From: Gordonibacter faecis | GTDB taxonomy: Bacteria; Actinomycetota; Coriobacteriia; Coriobacteriales; Eggerthellaceae | Direction of reading: 5' to 3' | Assembly: GCF_030077735.1 (NCBI RefSeq) | Contig: NZ_JASJEU010000018.1 | Location: 49,647 to 113,646, forward strand | DNA length: 64,000 nt | Shown here: in pieces, positions 33,046 through 42,155 of the stretch | Numbering within the stretch: the stretch's first letter is position 1 | Layout: each line of letters opens with the position of its first letter | The notes under the pieces: generated by a model | What the model was told of the DNA's origin: nothing | The model's input: only the letters and a program-made list of their open reading frames with translations | Database searches by the model: none | Program-made: the position numbers and the translations under genes

Positions 33046-34221
33046 TTAGCGTCTAAACATCAACCGCTCGCTGTCAAACATGCGCTGCAGCACCAGCACG
33101 CCCACGCCGGTGACCACCAGGTTCGTGACAATGCATATCACCACATTCAGCGGCTGGAAATTAAACGAGAGAATGCCGTTTAGGCACTGCACACTGTTGT
33201 AGAGGGGGATGAAGTAGTACCAGGAATCAGTTTGCGTGCCGCCGAACATGCCGAGCACTGCCACCAGCATGACTAAAATCATGACGGGCGTGAGGTACAT
33301 ACTGGCCTCTTTCATCGACGAAGCAAGCGTGGACACGATAGTGATCAGCATGACCACCACCAGCGTGGTTGACACAATAACAAGCGCCACTTCAACGTAT
33401 TCCACCAGGCCATACACGTTCAAGTCAACCATCGCACTGCCAAACATGCTGGGCAGCGAGGCGAAGATGCCAATCATACTTGAGGCGGCAACCAACAGGC
33501 CAATGAGCGTGATGGCCAGCAGTTTGCCAAGCGCAATGTCGCGCCGGCGAATGGGTGTGGCCAGAAGCGTGGCCATGGTGCCGCGTTCCTTCTCGCCAGC
33601 CACCGATTCGGCCGCGATGGACATAACGCTCGTGAATAACAGGATGATCAGCATAAACGGCACGATAGTTACCACGATAGTGCTGGCGAGGTCACGCTCT
33701 TCGGCAAGCTCGTAAGTGCCTCCACCCGCATTGATGTCGAAGCGGTTCGACAGCGACGACTCGTAGGAATCGAGCAGCGCCGTGAACAGCGTGGCAGCGT
33801 GGGAGGAATCGGCATCGGTGGAGTTCGCGTACAGTTCCACCTGTGGAGCCGGCATGCCCGAGGCGGGGTCATACGCAGCCACCGCTTCGTCAAAGTCTGT
33901 GGGGAACACGGCGAATGCCCGCACCTCGCCGGCCTCAATGCGCTCGCGCATCTGGGCGGCATCGGGCAGCGCCGCCTCGGGCACTATATCAATGCCAGCG
34001 GTCTCCGCCGCCCCAGCGATGCTCGCTGGCTCGTTCACCACGGCCACCGTGGGGCGCGCCGTTTCGTCGGGCGCGAACATGGTACTCATCGCGTCGCCCA
34101 TGAACGTCCACATAACAAAAATCAGCAGGCCCGGCAACACGATGGACACCACCGCCGACACGCGGTTGGCGAAAAACCGCGCCAGTTCCTTCTTTGCAAT
34201 GGTGAGTGTGCTGCCCCTCAT
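33046..34221 (-). CDS. ABC-2 type exporter permease (NatB-like)
   Basis: 391 residues. One N-terminal helix (VVSIVLPGLLIFVMWTF), an extracellular domain of about 150 residues (40-185), then five helices with the conserved cytosolic motif AGEKERGTMATLLATPIRRRDI. This is the topology of NatB and related ABC-2 membrane subunits that extrude sodium or lipophilic compounds. The substrate cannot be told from sequence. Starts within the ATPase 3' end (4-base overlap). Confidence 0.88.
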   Translation of the reverse strand: MRGSTLTIAKKELARFFANRVSAVVSIVLPGLLIFVMWTFMGDAMSTMFAPDETARPTVAVVNEPASIAGAAETAGIDIVPEAALPDAAQMRERIEAGEVRAFAVFPTDFDEAVAAYDPASGMPAPQVELYANSTDADSSHAATLFTALLDSYESSLSNRFDINAGGGTYELAEERDLASTIVVTIVPFMLIILLFTSVMSIAAESVAGEKERGTMATLLATPIRRRDIALGKLLAITLIGLLVAASSMIGIFASLPSMFGSAMVDLNVYGLVEYVEVALVIVSTTLVVVMLITIVSTLASSMKEASMYLTPVMILVMLVAVLGMFGGTQTDSWYYFIPLYNSVQCLNGILSFNFQPLNVVICIVTNLVVTGVGVLVLQRMFDSERLMFRR

Positions 34222-34994
34222 GATGCCTCCCCCACACGCGCCGCATACAGGTCGAAAAACACGTCTTCCAGCGAGCGCCCGCCCGTGAGTTCAGGAAGCG
34301 TTCCCTCGGCCACCAAATGGCCGTCGATGACGATACCCGCGCGGTCACACACCTTCTCCACCAGGCTAAAGATGTGGGTGGACAGCAGCACCGTCTTCCC
34401 CTCAGCCGCCAGCTCCAGCAGAAAGTCCGTGACCGTTTTCGCCGTGAGCACGTCAAGGCCGTTGGTGGGTTCGTCGAAGATGATGACGTCCGGATCATGA
34501 GCCACCGACACCGCAAGCGACGTTTTCTGCTTCATGCCGGTGGAGAGGTCGGCCACCTTCGTCTGAGCGAAGCGGTCGATACCGAAGCGCTCGAACAGCG
34601 CCTGCTTGCGCGCGTCGCGCACGGCGTGATCGACGTGGTGCAGTTCGCTGAAGAAGTTGAACAGGTAGTCGGGTGAGAACACCTCTTCTAGCTTAAGTTC
34701 GCTCGTGAGAAAGCCAATGAGGCCGCGCACCTTAAGCGGGTCATCTACGACGGAGACACCTTCGATGAAGGCATCGCCTTCATCGGGCTTCACGAGCGCA
34801 GCCAGCATGCGCAGCGTCGTGGTTTTGCCGGCGCCGTTCGGGCCCAAGAGCCCGTAGATTTCGCCGCGGCGCACGTCAAACGACAGGCCGTCCACGGCCG
34901 TTTTGGTACGTGCGCCCGTGCGATCCAGCTTGCGCTGCTTCGCGGACAGTTTGAACGTTTTCTTCAGGTTTTTTGCGCTGATGGCGTAGTCCAT
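34218..34994 (-). CDS. ABC transporter ATP-binding protein (NatA-like)
   Basis: 258 residues from MDYAISAKNLKKTF, with GGAGGGGGAAGG before the ATG. Walker A GPNGAGKT (51-58), signature LSTGMKQ (in place of LSGGQ, usual for the NatA/CcmA-like branch), Walker B VIIFDEPTNGLD and STHIFSLVEKV. It pairs with the permease downstream. Confidence 0.92.
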   Translation of the reverse strand: MDYAISAKNLKKTFKLSAKQRKLDRTGARTKTAVDGLSFDVRRGEIYGLLGPNGAGKTTTLRMLAALVKPDEGDAFIEGVSVVDDPLKVRGLIGFLTSELKLEEVFSPDYLFNFFSELHHVDHAVRDARKQALFERFGIDRFAQTKVADLSTGMKQKTSLAVSVAHDPDVIIFDEPTNGLDVLTAKTVTDFLLELAAEGKTVLLSTHIFSLVEKVCDRAGIVIDGHLVAEGTLPELTGGRSLEDVFFDLYAARVGEAS

Positions 34995-35055
34995 CGGCCT
35001 TCCCCCTCCGGGGTCGATTCGGTCACAACACAAAACAGGATAGCAGCCAGGGGGG

Positions 35056-35074
35056 GGGCAAGAGGTTTTTGCCC
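35056..35074 (-). terminator. Small hairpin beside a G9 tract, possible terminator
   Basis: GGGCAA (35056-35061) pairs with TTGCCC (35069-35074) 30-50 bases beyond the DUF1385 stop on the minus strand. The run of nine G at 35050-35058 forms part of the arm. There is no U tract, so termination is uncertain. Confidence 0.3.
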
Positions 35075-35102
35075 GAAGGCCCCTGCGAGCTGAAGATTCC
35101 CC

Positions 35103-36587
35103 CTATGCCGCGGCGCTTGCGCGCTCTTCGGTTTCGGTGCCGTTCGCGAGGCTAGCAGCCTTCGCGGCCTCAGCCTCTTCGCGTTCAAGCACCTTCTGCA
35201 TGGCGGCAATCGCACACTCAATCTGGCCGTCGTCGGGCTCGTTCGTGGTCAGGTATTGCATCTGCATGCCCGGCCAGAGGATAACCTTCACCAGCGGGTT
35301 ATCCGGATGACTGCCCGCCCATTTCACCGTAATTTCGTAGGAGATACCCGCAATGACAGGCATCAGCAGAATGCGCACCGCAATAACCAGCGCCAACTTC
35401 GGCGCCCCATCAGACACACCCCACGCTTCAATGAGCGAGTTCAAAGGCGTCACCGTGTACACAATGATGGCAATGATCATCACCATAATGAGGAACGCCG
35501 TGCCGCACCGCACATGCAGGCGCGGGAAACTGCGCGCGTTTTCCGGCGTAAGCGGCAGCCCGTGCTCGTAGCAATGGATGGTTTTGTGCTCCGCGCCGTG
35601 GTACCCAAACATGCGCTTGATCTCGGCCATCCGCCCAATCAGCCACAGATAGAACACAAACACCGCCACACGCAAAAGGCCATCCACGACGTTCCACAAC
35701 AGCGTGTTGCCATCGTACTCGCCCACAATAAGGTTCGTAACGAACGCCGGCGCCACAATAAAGAGCACCACACCCAACACGAGCCCAAACACCATAGAAA
35801 CCGCCATAGCCCCCTTGCCGAATTCGGCCTCTTCATCAAGGAAGGATTTCTTTTTCCCGCCGTCATCCTGAGCGTCAGCCCCCGCCTGCGAAACGCCCGC
35901 AGATTCAGCCTCCGAAACAACCTCAAGCGACGTCTGTGCCCCCAAAGCATCTATCATCGTCTCAGGCCGCCCAAAGTCATCCTTCCAGGAAAATCCCCCC
36001 TCTTCCCCAGCGAGTGAGCCGCCTGTCTCCTGCTCCTGGCTCAAAGTTTCCCCAGCAGCACAGGCGTCTTCTCTACCCGACGAACCCGCGGAGGCCGAGG
36101 AGTGTGTGGAGACCCTCGCGCCACCATTTTCTTTTTCTTCAAAAGAAGCGAGCGAAGCGCACGAGCCCGTCTGCTCCGCAGACGGGCGAGCAGCGGAGCG
36201 CGGCGTCTCCGAAGGCTCCTCGGCCTCCGCGGGCTCCGCAGGATCGGAATCCAAAAACGCATGCTCCGCCGCAATCTCCAAAGCCTTAAAGCCCAAGACA
36301 AGCGACTCAACGAGCGCACGACAGCCCCGTACCAGCGGCCAATGCATCCACCCACGCCCACTGCGCCCCGAGGCCAAATCATGTTCCTCCAGGTAGATCC
36401 CCCCAGAGGGCTCGCGCACCGCCACCGACCAGTTGTACTTGCCGCGCATCATGATGCCCTCAAGCAGGGCCTGTCCGCCCACATGCGTCTTGCGCGCCCC
36501 GTCCTCCGAGAACGCGCGCGACAAATCGCTCTTCTTCGCGCCGCCCGCAGCCGACGTCTCAGACACTACCGCTTCCTGCTCGCTCAT
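35103..36587 (-). CDS. DUF1385 (YqhQ-type) membrane protein with a large internal insert
   Basis: 494 residues against about 310 in the family. The first half (GGQALLEGIMMRGKYNWSVAVREPSG, RGCRALVESLVLGFKAL) and second half (EFGKGAMAVSMVFGLVLGVVLF, FGYHGAEHKTIHCYE, VHVRCGTAFLIMV, AGISYEITVKWA) are standard DUF1385. Between about residues 115 and 250 lies a Ser/Glu/Ala/Gly-rich insert predicted disordered. Four or five membrane helices follow. The family role is not established. Its ATG overlaps the thyX stop by four bases. Confidence 0.9.
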   Translation of the reverse strand: MSEQEAVVSETSAAGGAKKSDLSRAFSEDGARKTHVGGQALLEGIMMRGKYNWSVAVREPSGGIYLEEHDLASGRSGRGWMHWPLVRGCRALVESLVLGFKALEIAAEHAFLDSDPAEPAEAEEPSETPRSAARPSAEQTGSCASLASFEEKENGGARVSTHSSASAGSSGREDACAAGETLSQEQETGGSLAGEEGGFSWKDDFGRPETMIDALGAQTSLEVVSEAESAGVSQAGADAQDDGGKKKSFLDEEAEFGKGAMAVSMVFGLVLGVVLFIVAPAFVTNLIVGEYDGNTLLWNVVDGLLRVAVFVFYLWLIGRMAEIKRMFGYHGAEHKTIHCYEHGLPLTPENARSFPRLHVRCGTAFLIMVMIIAIIVYTVTPLNSLIEAWGVSDGAPKLALVIAVRILLMPVIAGISYEITVKWAGSHPDNPLVKVILWPGMQMQYLTTNEPDDGQIECAIAAMQKVLEREEAEAAKAASLANGTETEERASAAA

Positions 36588-37270
36588 GCCTGCTCCCTCT
36601 CGACGCGCGGATAGGGGTTACCGCAGGTCATCTTCCCTTCCGGACACGCACCGCGCACGCACGGAGCACCCGCGTCGGCAAAGATAAACGGTGCCGTGGG
36701 TCGCGCCAGCTCCAGCATGCGGTGCGCCATGTCGCGGATTTCCCACTGCGCGCGGTTGCAGCAGCGCAGGCTGAAGAAGTGCAGCAGTTCGCGCACGTTC
36801 ATGGTGATAACGATTTTCGTCTCCGCCGCGTTCGGCAGCAAATAGCGCGCGTCTTCCGCCGGCACGCCCGCGTCCAAAAGTGCCCGATAGGCCTCCTGTG
36901 CCTTCGCGATAGCCTCGTCGAAGAGCTCGCTCGTTGCCGGGTCGGCCGCCACGCTTTCCGGCTTCACCACCGGCAGTTCGCCCGAAAACTTCACGTAGCG
37001 CTGGCTTTGCTGATTGAAGCTGGCAATGCGGTGGCGCACCAGCTGGTGCGTGAGCGCGCGCGACACGCCGTCGACGGCAAACGTGTAGCTGGCGTGCTCC
37101 AGCGTGGAAAAGTGTCCGCTGCCCATGATGGTGGACAGCACGCTTTTCACGCGTTCTTCAGGCATGGTTTCCATCAGTTCGGCCGCCCCGACGGGCGCGT
37201 AGCACAGGCGCGCGGCCGTGGCGATGGCGCGCTCCGGGTCGGGGGTGTGATACAGCAATTCGACGTGCAT
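36584..37270 (-). CDS. thyX: FAD-dependent thymidylate synthase
   Basis: 228 residues, ATG at 37270 after GGAGAAAA. The ThyX signature RHRxxSxNxxSxR is present at residues 79-91 (RHRIASFNQQSQR), with STLEHASYTFAVDGVSRAL before it and MNVRELLHFFSLRCCNRAQWEIR after it. The enzyme makes dTMP from dUMP using methylenetetrahydrofolate and reduced FAD. The C-terminus has a Cys-rich end (CVRGACPEGKMTCGNPYPR), common in anaerobe ThyX. Confidence 0.95.
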   Translation of the reverse strand: MHVELLYHTPDPERAIATAARLCYAPVGAAELMETMPEERVKSVLSTIMGSGHFSTLEHASYTFAVDGVSRALTHQLVRHRIASFNQQSQRYVKFSGELPVVKPESVAADPATSELFDEAIAKAQEAYRALLDAGVPAEDARYLLPNAAETKIVITMNVRELLHFFSLRCCNRAQWEIRDMAHRMLELARPTAPFIFADAGAPCVRGACPEGKMTCGNPYPRVEREQA

Positions 37271-37383
37271 GGGACGTTTTCTCCTCATTCCGGAATAAAT
37301 TGGACGTTGTGCTCTCAGGGAAGCCTTCTCTTTCGCTACTATAGTACCCGATGCCGCACACCCTCGAAGCGAAAGGCACCGCC

Positions 37384-38325
37384 ATGCCCGAAAACCACAT
37401 GCCCGCTGCGCCGAGCGGCGCGGATCGGCCCGCCACGAACACGTTTGTACCGCTTCTGACCACGCGGGATTGGAATGCGGAGTGGAAGGAATTGCAGAAG
37501 GTGCGGCGGCGCGCGGACGACTCTTCGTATTGGGACAAGCGCGCGGAAACGTTCACCTCGAAGGACGCGCCGACGCCCTACGTGGAGCGATTCTTGGCGC
37601 TGGCAGGCGTGCGACCAGGCGAAACAGTGCTCGACATGGGGTGTGGCACGGGTGCGCTGTCGCTGCCGCTCGGGCGCGCGGGACACGAGGTGATAGCAGC
37701 CGATTTTTCGCGCGGCATGCTTGATCGCATGGAGGAAGCGCTCGCGCGCAACGGCGTGACCAGCGTGCGCCCCGTGCTTATGAGCTGGGAGGATGACTGG
37801 GCCGCTCACGGCATAAGCCCGGAGTCGGTGGATGTTGCGCTGGCGTCGCGCTCCATTGCCACGGCGGATTTGAAGGACTCGCTCATGCGCCTGACCGACA
37901 CGGCGCGGCGGCGCGTGGGTATCACGCTGACCACGGGTTCTTCGCCGCGCACCGACGCGCGCCTGATGCAGGCCATCGGGCTGCAAGAGCTGCTGGGACG
38001 CGACTACCTCTACGCGTTCAACATCCTGGCCGACGCGGGCCTCATGCCCGAGTTAGCCTATATCGAAAGCACGCGCGAGGTCACGTTTGACTCGTTCGAC
38101 GAGGCATACGCCGAGTTGACGCACATGGTGGAAAGCGCCGCCGGGGGCGTCGTGTCGTCTGCCGAGTTGACGCGTGCGCTGGAACGCCTGCGCACGTGGA
38201 CGAAGGAAACCCTCGAGCCAAACCCCCACGCCGGCGAACCCGACGCCGACGGAGAGCCCACCAAACCCCTCCGCCTCCACGGCGGCCGCACCATAACCTG
38301 GGCCTTCATAGCCTGGAACAAGTAA
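37384..38325 (+). CDS. Class I SAM-dependent methyltransferase
   Basis: 313 residues from MPENHMPAAP, with AAAGGCACC upstream; a TATAGT -10 element lies at 37340-37345. Residues 60-170 hold the Rossmann methyltransferase motifs VLDMGCGTGALSLPLG (motif I), VIAADFSRGMLDRM (motif II) and DVALASRSI (motif IV region). The target is unknown. It is divergent from thyX. Its last 20 bases overlap the 3' end of the activase-like gene on the other strand. Confidence 0.85.
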   Translation: MPENHMPAAPSGADRPATNTFVPLLTTRDWNAEWKELQKVRRRADDSSYWDKRAETFTSKDAPTPYVERFLALAGVRPGETVLDMGCGTGALSLPLGRAGHEVIAADFSRGMLDRMEEALARNGVTSVRPVLMSWEDDWAAHGISPESVDVALASRSIATADLKDSLMRLTDTARRRVGITLTTGSSPRTDARLMQAIGLQELLGRDYLYAFNILADAGLMPELAYIESTREVTFDSFDEAYAELTHMVESAAGGVVSSAELTRALERLRTWTKETLEPNPHAGEPDADGEPTKPLRLHGGRTITWAFIAWNK

Positions 38326-41300
38326 CCTGCGCGAACGCCTGCTTTGCAGCGGCAATGGCCAGAAGTACACGGTTTTCGCGGTTGAGCGCCGACGCTTCGG
38401 GGTCATAGTCAACCACGGTTATCGGCATGGTGGGATAACGTTCGGCCATGCCATGCAGCGCGCCGCGGGCGTGAACGTGACCCTTGAGGCAACCGAACGC
38501 TTGCAGATAGATCACCTGGTTCACGCCAAGTTCTGCGAACCGGTCGAGTTCGGACAGATAACGCACCTCATCGGTAAACAACCCCTCGGGGCGCGGCAGA
38601 ACAACCTCGCACCCCTCGCACTCAATCAGGTTAATCACGCCATCATTCATGAACGCATCGAACACCAGCAACGCGTTGCCAATAATCCCAATGCAAGGCC
38701 GCTCCTGCTTGCCGGAAACCTGACAGCCCCAAGCCTGGTTAACACCAACCAAGGAGTGCGTCCACCGAACATCGACGGGACGCCCAGCAGCACGACTCAC
38801 CAGGTCGGGCAAGGTATCAAGAAGGCAGTGACGGCACACCTCCGGCACCTTGATGCCATTCACGTCGGGGTTGTCCTCCGCCATGCGCGCCGTGCGACCC
38901 GCCAACGCCTTCACCACAAAGCACACATCCCCCGGCACCGTCCGTAGTGCCCGTTCAAGATCAGCCGGTTCAAGTGGGCCGCACAGCGGCGTAAAGGAAA
39001 CACTACCACGCATTTCTTCCTCTGAAGCCGCAGCCCCCGTTACCGGCGAAGGCGGTTGCGTAAACGCTTCCTCACTACCTTCCACCTCAAGCGCTTCAGC
39101 CAAAGTGCGCAAGCGAATGCGAATATGTGCCGTGTCCGCAATGCCATCAATCTTAAGCGCCGTGAACGGGTGGCCTGCCGCCTCAAGCAGCGGGCGCACG
39201 AAGGCAAGGCTGGCCGCATCGTAGCCGCATCCGAATGATTGCAGGCAGACCAGTTCAAGATGGGGTTCCTTTGCTACCACCCGCGCAAGGCGCGCAAGAT
39301 GGGCATCCCGCCCCCACGACCCTCGCGCGCATGCTTCGCGTTCTCCTTCATCCAACCCCACACCAAGAGGCGAAAGTACGGCAAAGCCCACATCGGTGAG
39401 CACGTCATCGATGCCATGCAGAACCGCCGGGTCGTGGTGATAGGGGCGCCCTCCCACCACCACACCACGGCCTCCCGCCGCGCGAGCCCACGCGAGTGCG
39501 CGCTCGTTTGCCTTACGAACCGCCTGTTCGAAAGCCTCTTGTGCAGCATGACCTGCGCCAAGAGCCGCCGTGAACTCAAGTTCCGTCACGGGCGGACAGC
39601 CCACCGCCTGAGCAGCCTCATTAAGACAGGCACGCAAGGCGAGTCGGTCCTGCTCATCCTCAACCAGCGAGGCACTCTTCGCACTACGGAGCTGGGGAGC
39701 CACAAACAGCACGTCCCCGTCGCGCACAACCGGAGCACAATCAGCCACCGCGTCGGCGTATTCACACCAGACAGGACAGCGATGCCCCCGCACGTAGCGC
39801 GGCATGAACACAATGTCCGACTTCGCATTTCTGACCAGGTCATACAGTCGTGTATGCGCGAGCCGTGCCGGATAGCACACACTTTCCGAAGGGACGGTTG
39901 CCGCGCCTTCGCGCGCCGCGCCGCTCTCTTCGGCTCTCTCGTCGTTGGGCACCACAATCGAGAAGCCCAGGCTTCCAAAAAACGCATGCCAGAACGGCAC
40001 TTGGGTGTACAGGTTCAACGTATTCATAAGGCCAACGCGCACGTGCGCACGAGGCCCCAACCCAGCACTATCAGAAAACCGCGCGAGCAACTTTTGAGTG
40101 AGCGCAATAACATTCGGTGGACGGCGAAGAGCCTGCGGGGTAATGCTGGCCGCTCCCACCACTTCCCAAGCGCGGTTACATCGGTTGCCGCTAACGAACA
40201 GCCTTCCTCCGCCAAAGTCAACCAACGACAGCGAGCAGTTGTTGCCGCATCCCGCACAACGCGCGGTACTGCGCTGCGGCACAAGACCAGCGAGTTCTTC
40301 TCTCCCTATCAGGCCGCTGCGCACGCAGTCCTCCCCCTGCTGATGCGCCGCCGCTTGTGCCCGGGCGCGCGCGGTGAGCGCCGCTCCGATAGCTCCCATG
40401 AGATGCGCCGTGTCGGGACGCGTGGCTTTCACCCCACTCACCAGCTCAAACGCGCGCAGCACGGCATCCGACTTGAAGGCCCCACCCTGTACCACCACAT
40501 GGTCACCAAGCGTCGCCACGCGATCGGCACCGATAATCCGAAAGAGCGCATTGCGAACAACCGAGTACGCAATACCCGCAGCGATGTCGGGAACCGACAC
40601 CCCCATCTTCTGCGCATGGCGCACCCGGGATGTCATAAACACGGTACATTTCGTTCCGAGATCAACCGGCTCCTGCGCCGTTAGTGCCTCATCGGAGAAA
40701 CGCTCCGAAGTTGAGCGCAGTGAGGCCGCCGTACCCGCAATGAACGAACCACAGCCGCTTGAGCAGGCCTCGTTGAGTACCGCATTCGTCACGCGCCCCT
40801 CGTGCACCCACAGAGCCTTCATGTCCTGGCCGCCGATGTCAAGCAGAAACGTGAGATCGGGGGCAAATAGCTGCGCCGCCCGCACGTGCGCGAGCGTTTC
40901 TACCACTCCCGAGTCAATCCCGAGGCCCGCCCTGAGCACGTCCTCACCGTAACCGCAGGCCGTCGCATGAGCCACGTATACGTCGGGCTCTCCATTTGCC
41001 GCCCGCGGCACGGTGGCGTAAAACTGACCCAACAGAGCGATGGCCGTTTCAAGCACCTCGCCACCCGTGTCTCGGTAATCCGAATACGCGAGCCGCCCTT
41101 CCCCATCGAGCACGGCAAGTTTGATGGCGGTCGAACCGGCATCCACTCCCAGATAGAGCGGCCCCTTACAATCAAACAGACGCACGCGCGGCATCACGCA
41201 CGACGAGTGACCATTCCTGAAGGAACCAAGATCCTCTTCAGACTCAAAGAGGGGAGGCAGTGTGGCAAGATCGTTCTCAAAGTCGGGCATATGGGCCAGC

Positions 41301-42127
41301 TGTTCCTCAAGAGCACAGAGCGAGATAAGGTGACCAGAACCCCGCTCCTTCGCCTTCTGCGCACCAAAAAACGCAGCGCCGCGCGCTGTAAACAGATGCG
41401 CATCAGGTGGCTTAATACCCTCTTTAGCGGTAAGCCCCAGCGCTGAACGGAACCGGCGCGCCAGTTCAGGAAGATACTCGAAGGGCCCACCCAAAAACAC
41501 CACGGTGCCCTCAATCGAGCGGCCGCAGGCAAGGCCACCAAGCGTCTGGCGCACCACCGCCTCCAAAGCGCTTGCCGCAATGTCGGACTTAAGAGCGCCC
41601 TCGTTGAGGAGCGGCCGGATATCAGCCTGCGCAAACACGGCGCAGCGCGACGCAATGGGATAGAGGCGTTTCGCCCCCAGTGCAAGCTTACTCATGTCGT
41701 CTGGCTTCGCACCTATCAGATAGGCTACCGTGTCGATGAACCCACCCGTCCCGCCAGCACAAGTGGCGTTCATGCGCTGTTCAAGTCCTCCGGTGAGATA
41801 CACCACTTTGGCATCTTCGCCGCCAAGCTCAATGAGGGCATCCGCTTGGGGATACGCTCGTTGAACCGCCTCCGTTGTTGCGACAACCTCCTGCACAAAC
41901 GGAAGTCCTACTGCCTCGGAAATGCCGATGCCCGCCGACCCTGTTACCCCAACGGTGCCCACGATGTCGCCGTAGCGCCAGGTCAGTTCATGCAGCGCTT
42001 GGGCAAGCGTCGACTTGATGTCCGACCGATGCCTCCGATACACCGCGTGAACGGTGGTACCGCACTCATCTAAAACGACCACCTTGATGGTCTTTGAACC
42101 TGCGTCTATGCCAATGTGGTAGCCCAC
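38306..42127 (-). CDS. Acyl-CoA dehydratase activase-related protein: two BadF/HgdC ATPase domains plus HgdB-like region
   Basis: 1,273 residues, GTG start after GAGGGAA. Two BadF/BadG/BcrA/BcrD ASKHA ATPase domains are seen: 3-265 (GIDAGSKTIKVVVLD, ELGGEDAKVVYL, NATCAGGTGGF) and about 325-595 (GVDAGSTAIKLAVLD, DIGGQDMKALWV, NEACSSGCGSF, QGGAFKSDAVLRA). The Cys residues in NATCAGG and ACSSGCG would bridge a 4Fe-4S cluster. The remainder (DUF2229 and COG3580/3581-like) has CYPARLAH, GRPYHHDP, LQSFGCGYD, VCRHCLLDTLPDL and ECEGCEVVLPRPEGLF. Known relatives use ATP to push an electron to low potential for 2-hydroxyacyl-CoA dehydratase or benzoyl-CoA reductase; this large fused type has no assigned substrate. 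It sits 28 bases after a DmsC-like gene. Confidence 0.9.
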   Translation of the reverse strand: MGYHIGIDAGSKTIKVVVLDECGTTVHAVYRRHRSDIKSTLAQALHELTWRYGDIVGTVGVTGSAGIGISEAVGLPFVQEVVATTEAVQRAYPQADALIELGGEDAKVVYLTGGLEQRMNATCAGGTGGFIDTVAYLIGAKPDDMSKLALGAKRLYPIASRCAVFAQADIRPLLNEGALKSDIAASALEAVVRQTLGGLACGRSIEGTVVFLGGPFEYLPELARRFRSALGLTAKEGIKPPDAHLFTARGAAFFGAQKAKERGSGHLISLCALEEQLAHMPDFENDLATLPPLFESEEDLGSFRNGHSSCVMPRVRLFDCKGPLYLGVDAGSTAIKLAVLDGEGRLAYSDYRDTGGEVLETAIALLGQFYATVPRAANGEPDVYVAHATACGYGEDVLRAGLGIDSGVVETLAHVRAAQLFAPDLTFLLDIGGQDMKALWVHEGRVTNAVLNEACSSGCGSFIAGTAASLRSTSERFSDEALTAQEPVDLGTKCTVFMTSRVRHAQKMGVSVPDIAAGIAYSVVRNALFRIIGADRVATLGDHVVVQGGAFKSDAVLRAFELVSGVKATRPDTAHLMGAIGAALTARARAQAAAHQQGEDCVRSGLIGREELAGLVPQRSTARCAGCGNNCSLSLVDFGGGRLFVSGNRCNRAWEVVGAASITPQALRRPPNVIALTQKLLARFSDSAGLGPRAHVRVGLMNTLNLYTQVPFWHAFFGSLGFSIVVPNDERAEESGAAREGAATVPSESVCYPARLAHTRLYDLVRNAKSDIVFMPRYVRGHRCPVWCEYADAVADCAPVVRDGDVLFVAPQLRSAKSASLVEDEQDRLALRACLNEAAQAVGCPPVTELEFTAALGAGHAAQEAFEQAVRKANERALAWARAAGGRGVVVGGRPYHHDPAVLHGIDDVLTDVGFAVLSPLGVGLDEGEREACARGSWGRDAHLARLARVVAKEPHLELVCLQSFGCGYDAASLAFVRPLLEAAGHPFTALKIDGIADTAHIRIRLRTLAEALEVEGSEEAFTQPPSPVTGAAASEEEMRGSVSFTPLCGPLEPADLERALRTVPGDVCFVVKALAGRTARMAEDNPDVNGIKVPEVCRHCLLDTLPDLVSRAAGRPVDVRWTHSLVGVNQAWGCQVSGKQERPCIGIIGNALLVFDAFMNDGVINLIECEGCEVVLPRPEGLFTDEVRYLSELDRFAELGVNQVIYLQAFGCLKGHVHARGALHGMAERYPTMPITVVDYDPEASALNRENRVLLAIAAAKQAFAQVTCSRL

Positions 42128-42155
42128 GAGCTATTCCCTCTACTTTGCCACGCAG

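Noticed and set aside
35865..35885. Sequence resembling the left end of the palindromic repeat within the DUF1385 gene
   Set aside because: Only about 11 bases (GTCATCCTGAG) match and neither core nor right arm follows; probably chance or a relic too short to claim.
39239..40684. 481-codon plus-strand ORF inside the activase-like gene
   Set aside because: His/Arg/Gln-rich translation opposite conserved BadF and DUF2229 motifs; a shadow.
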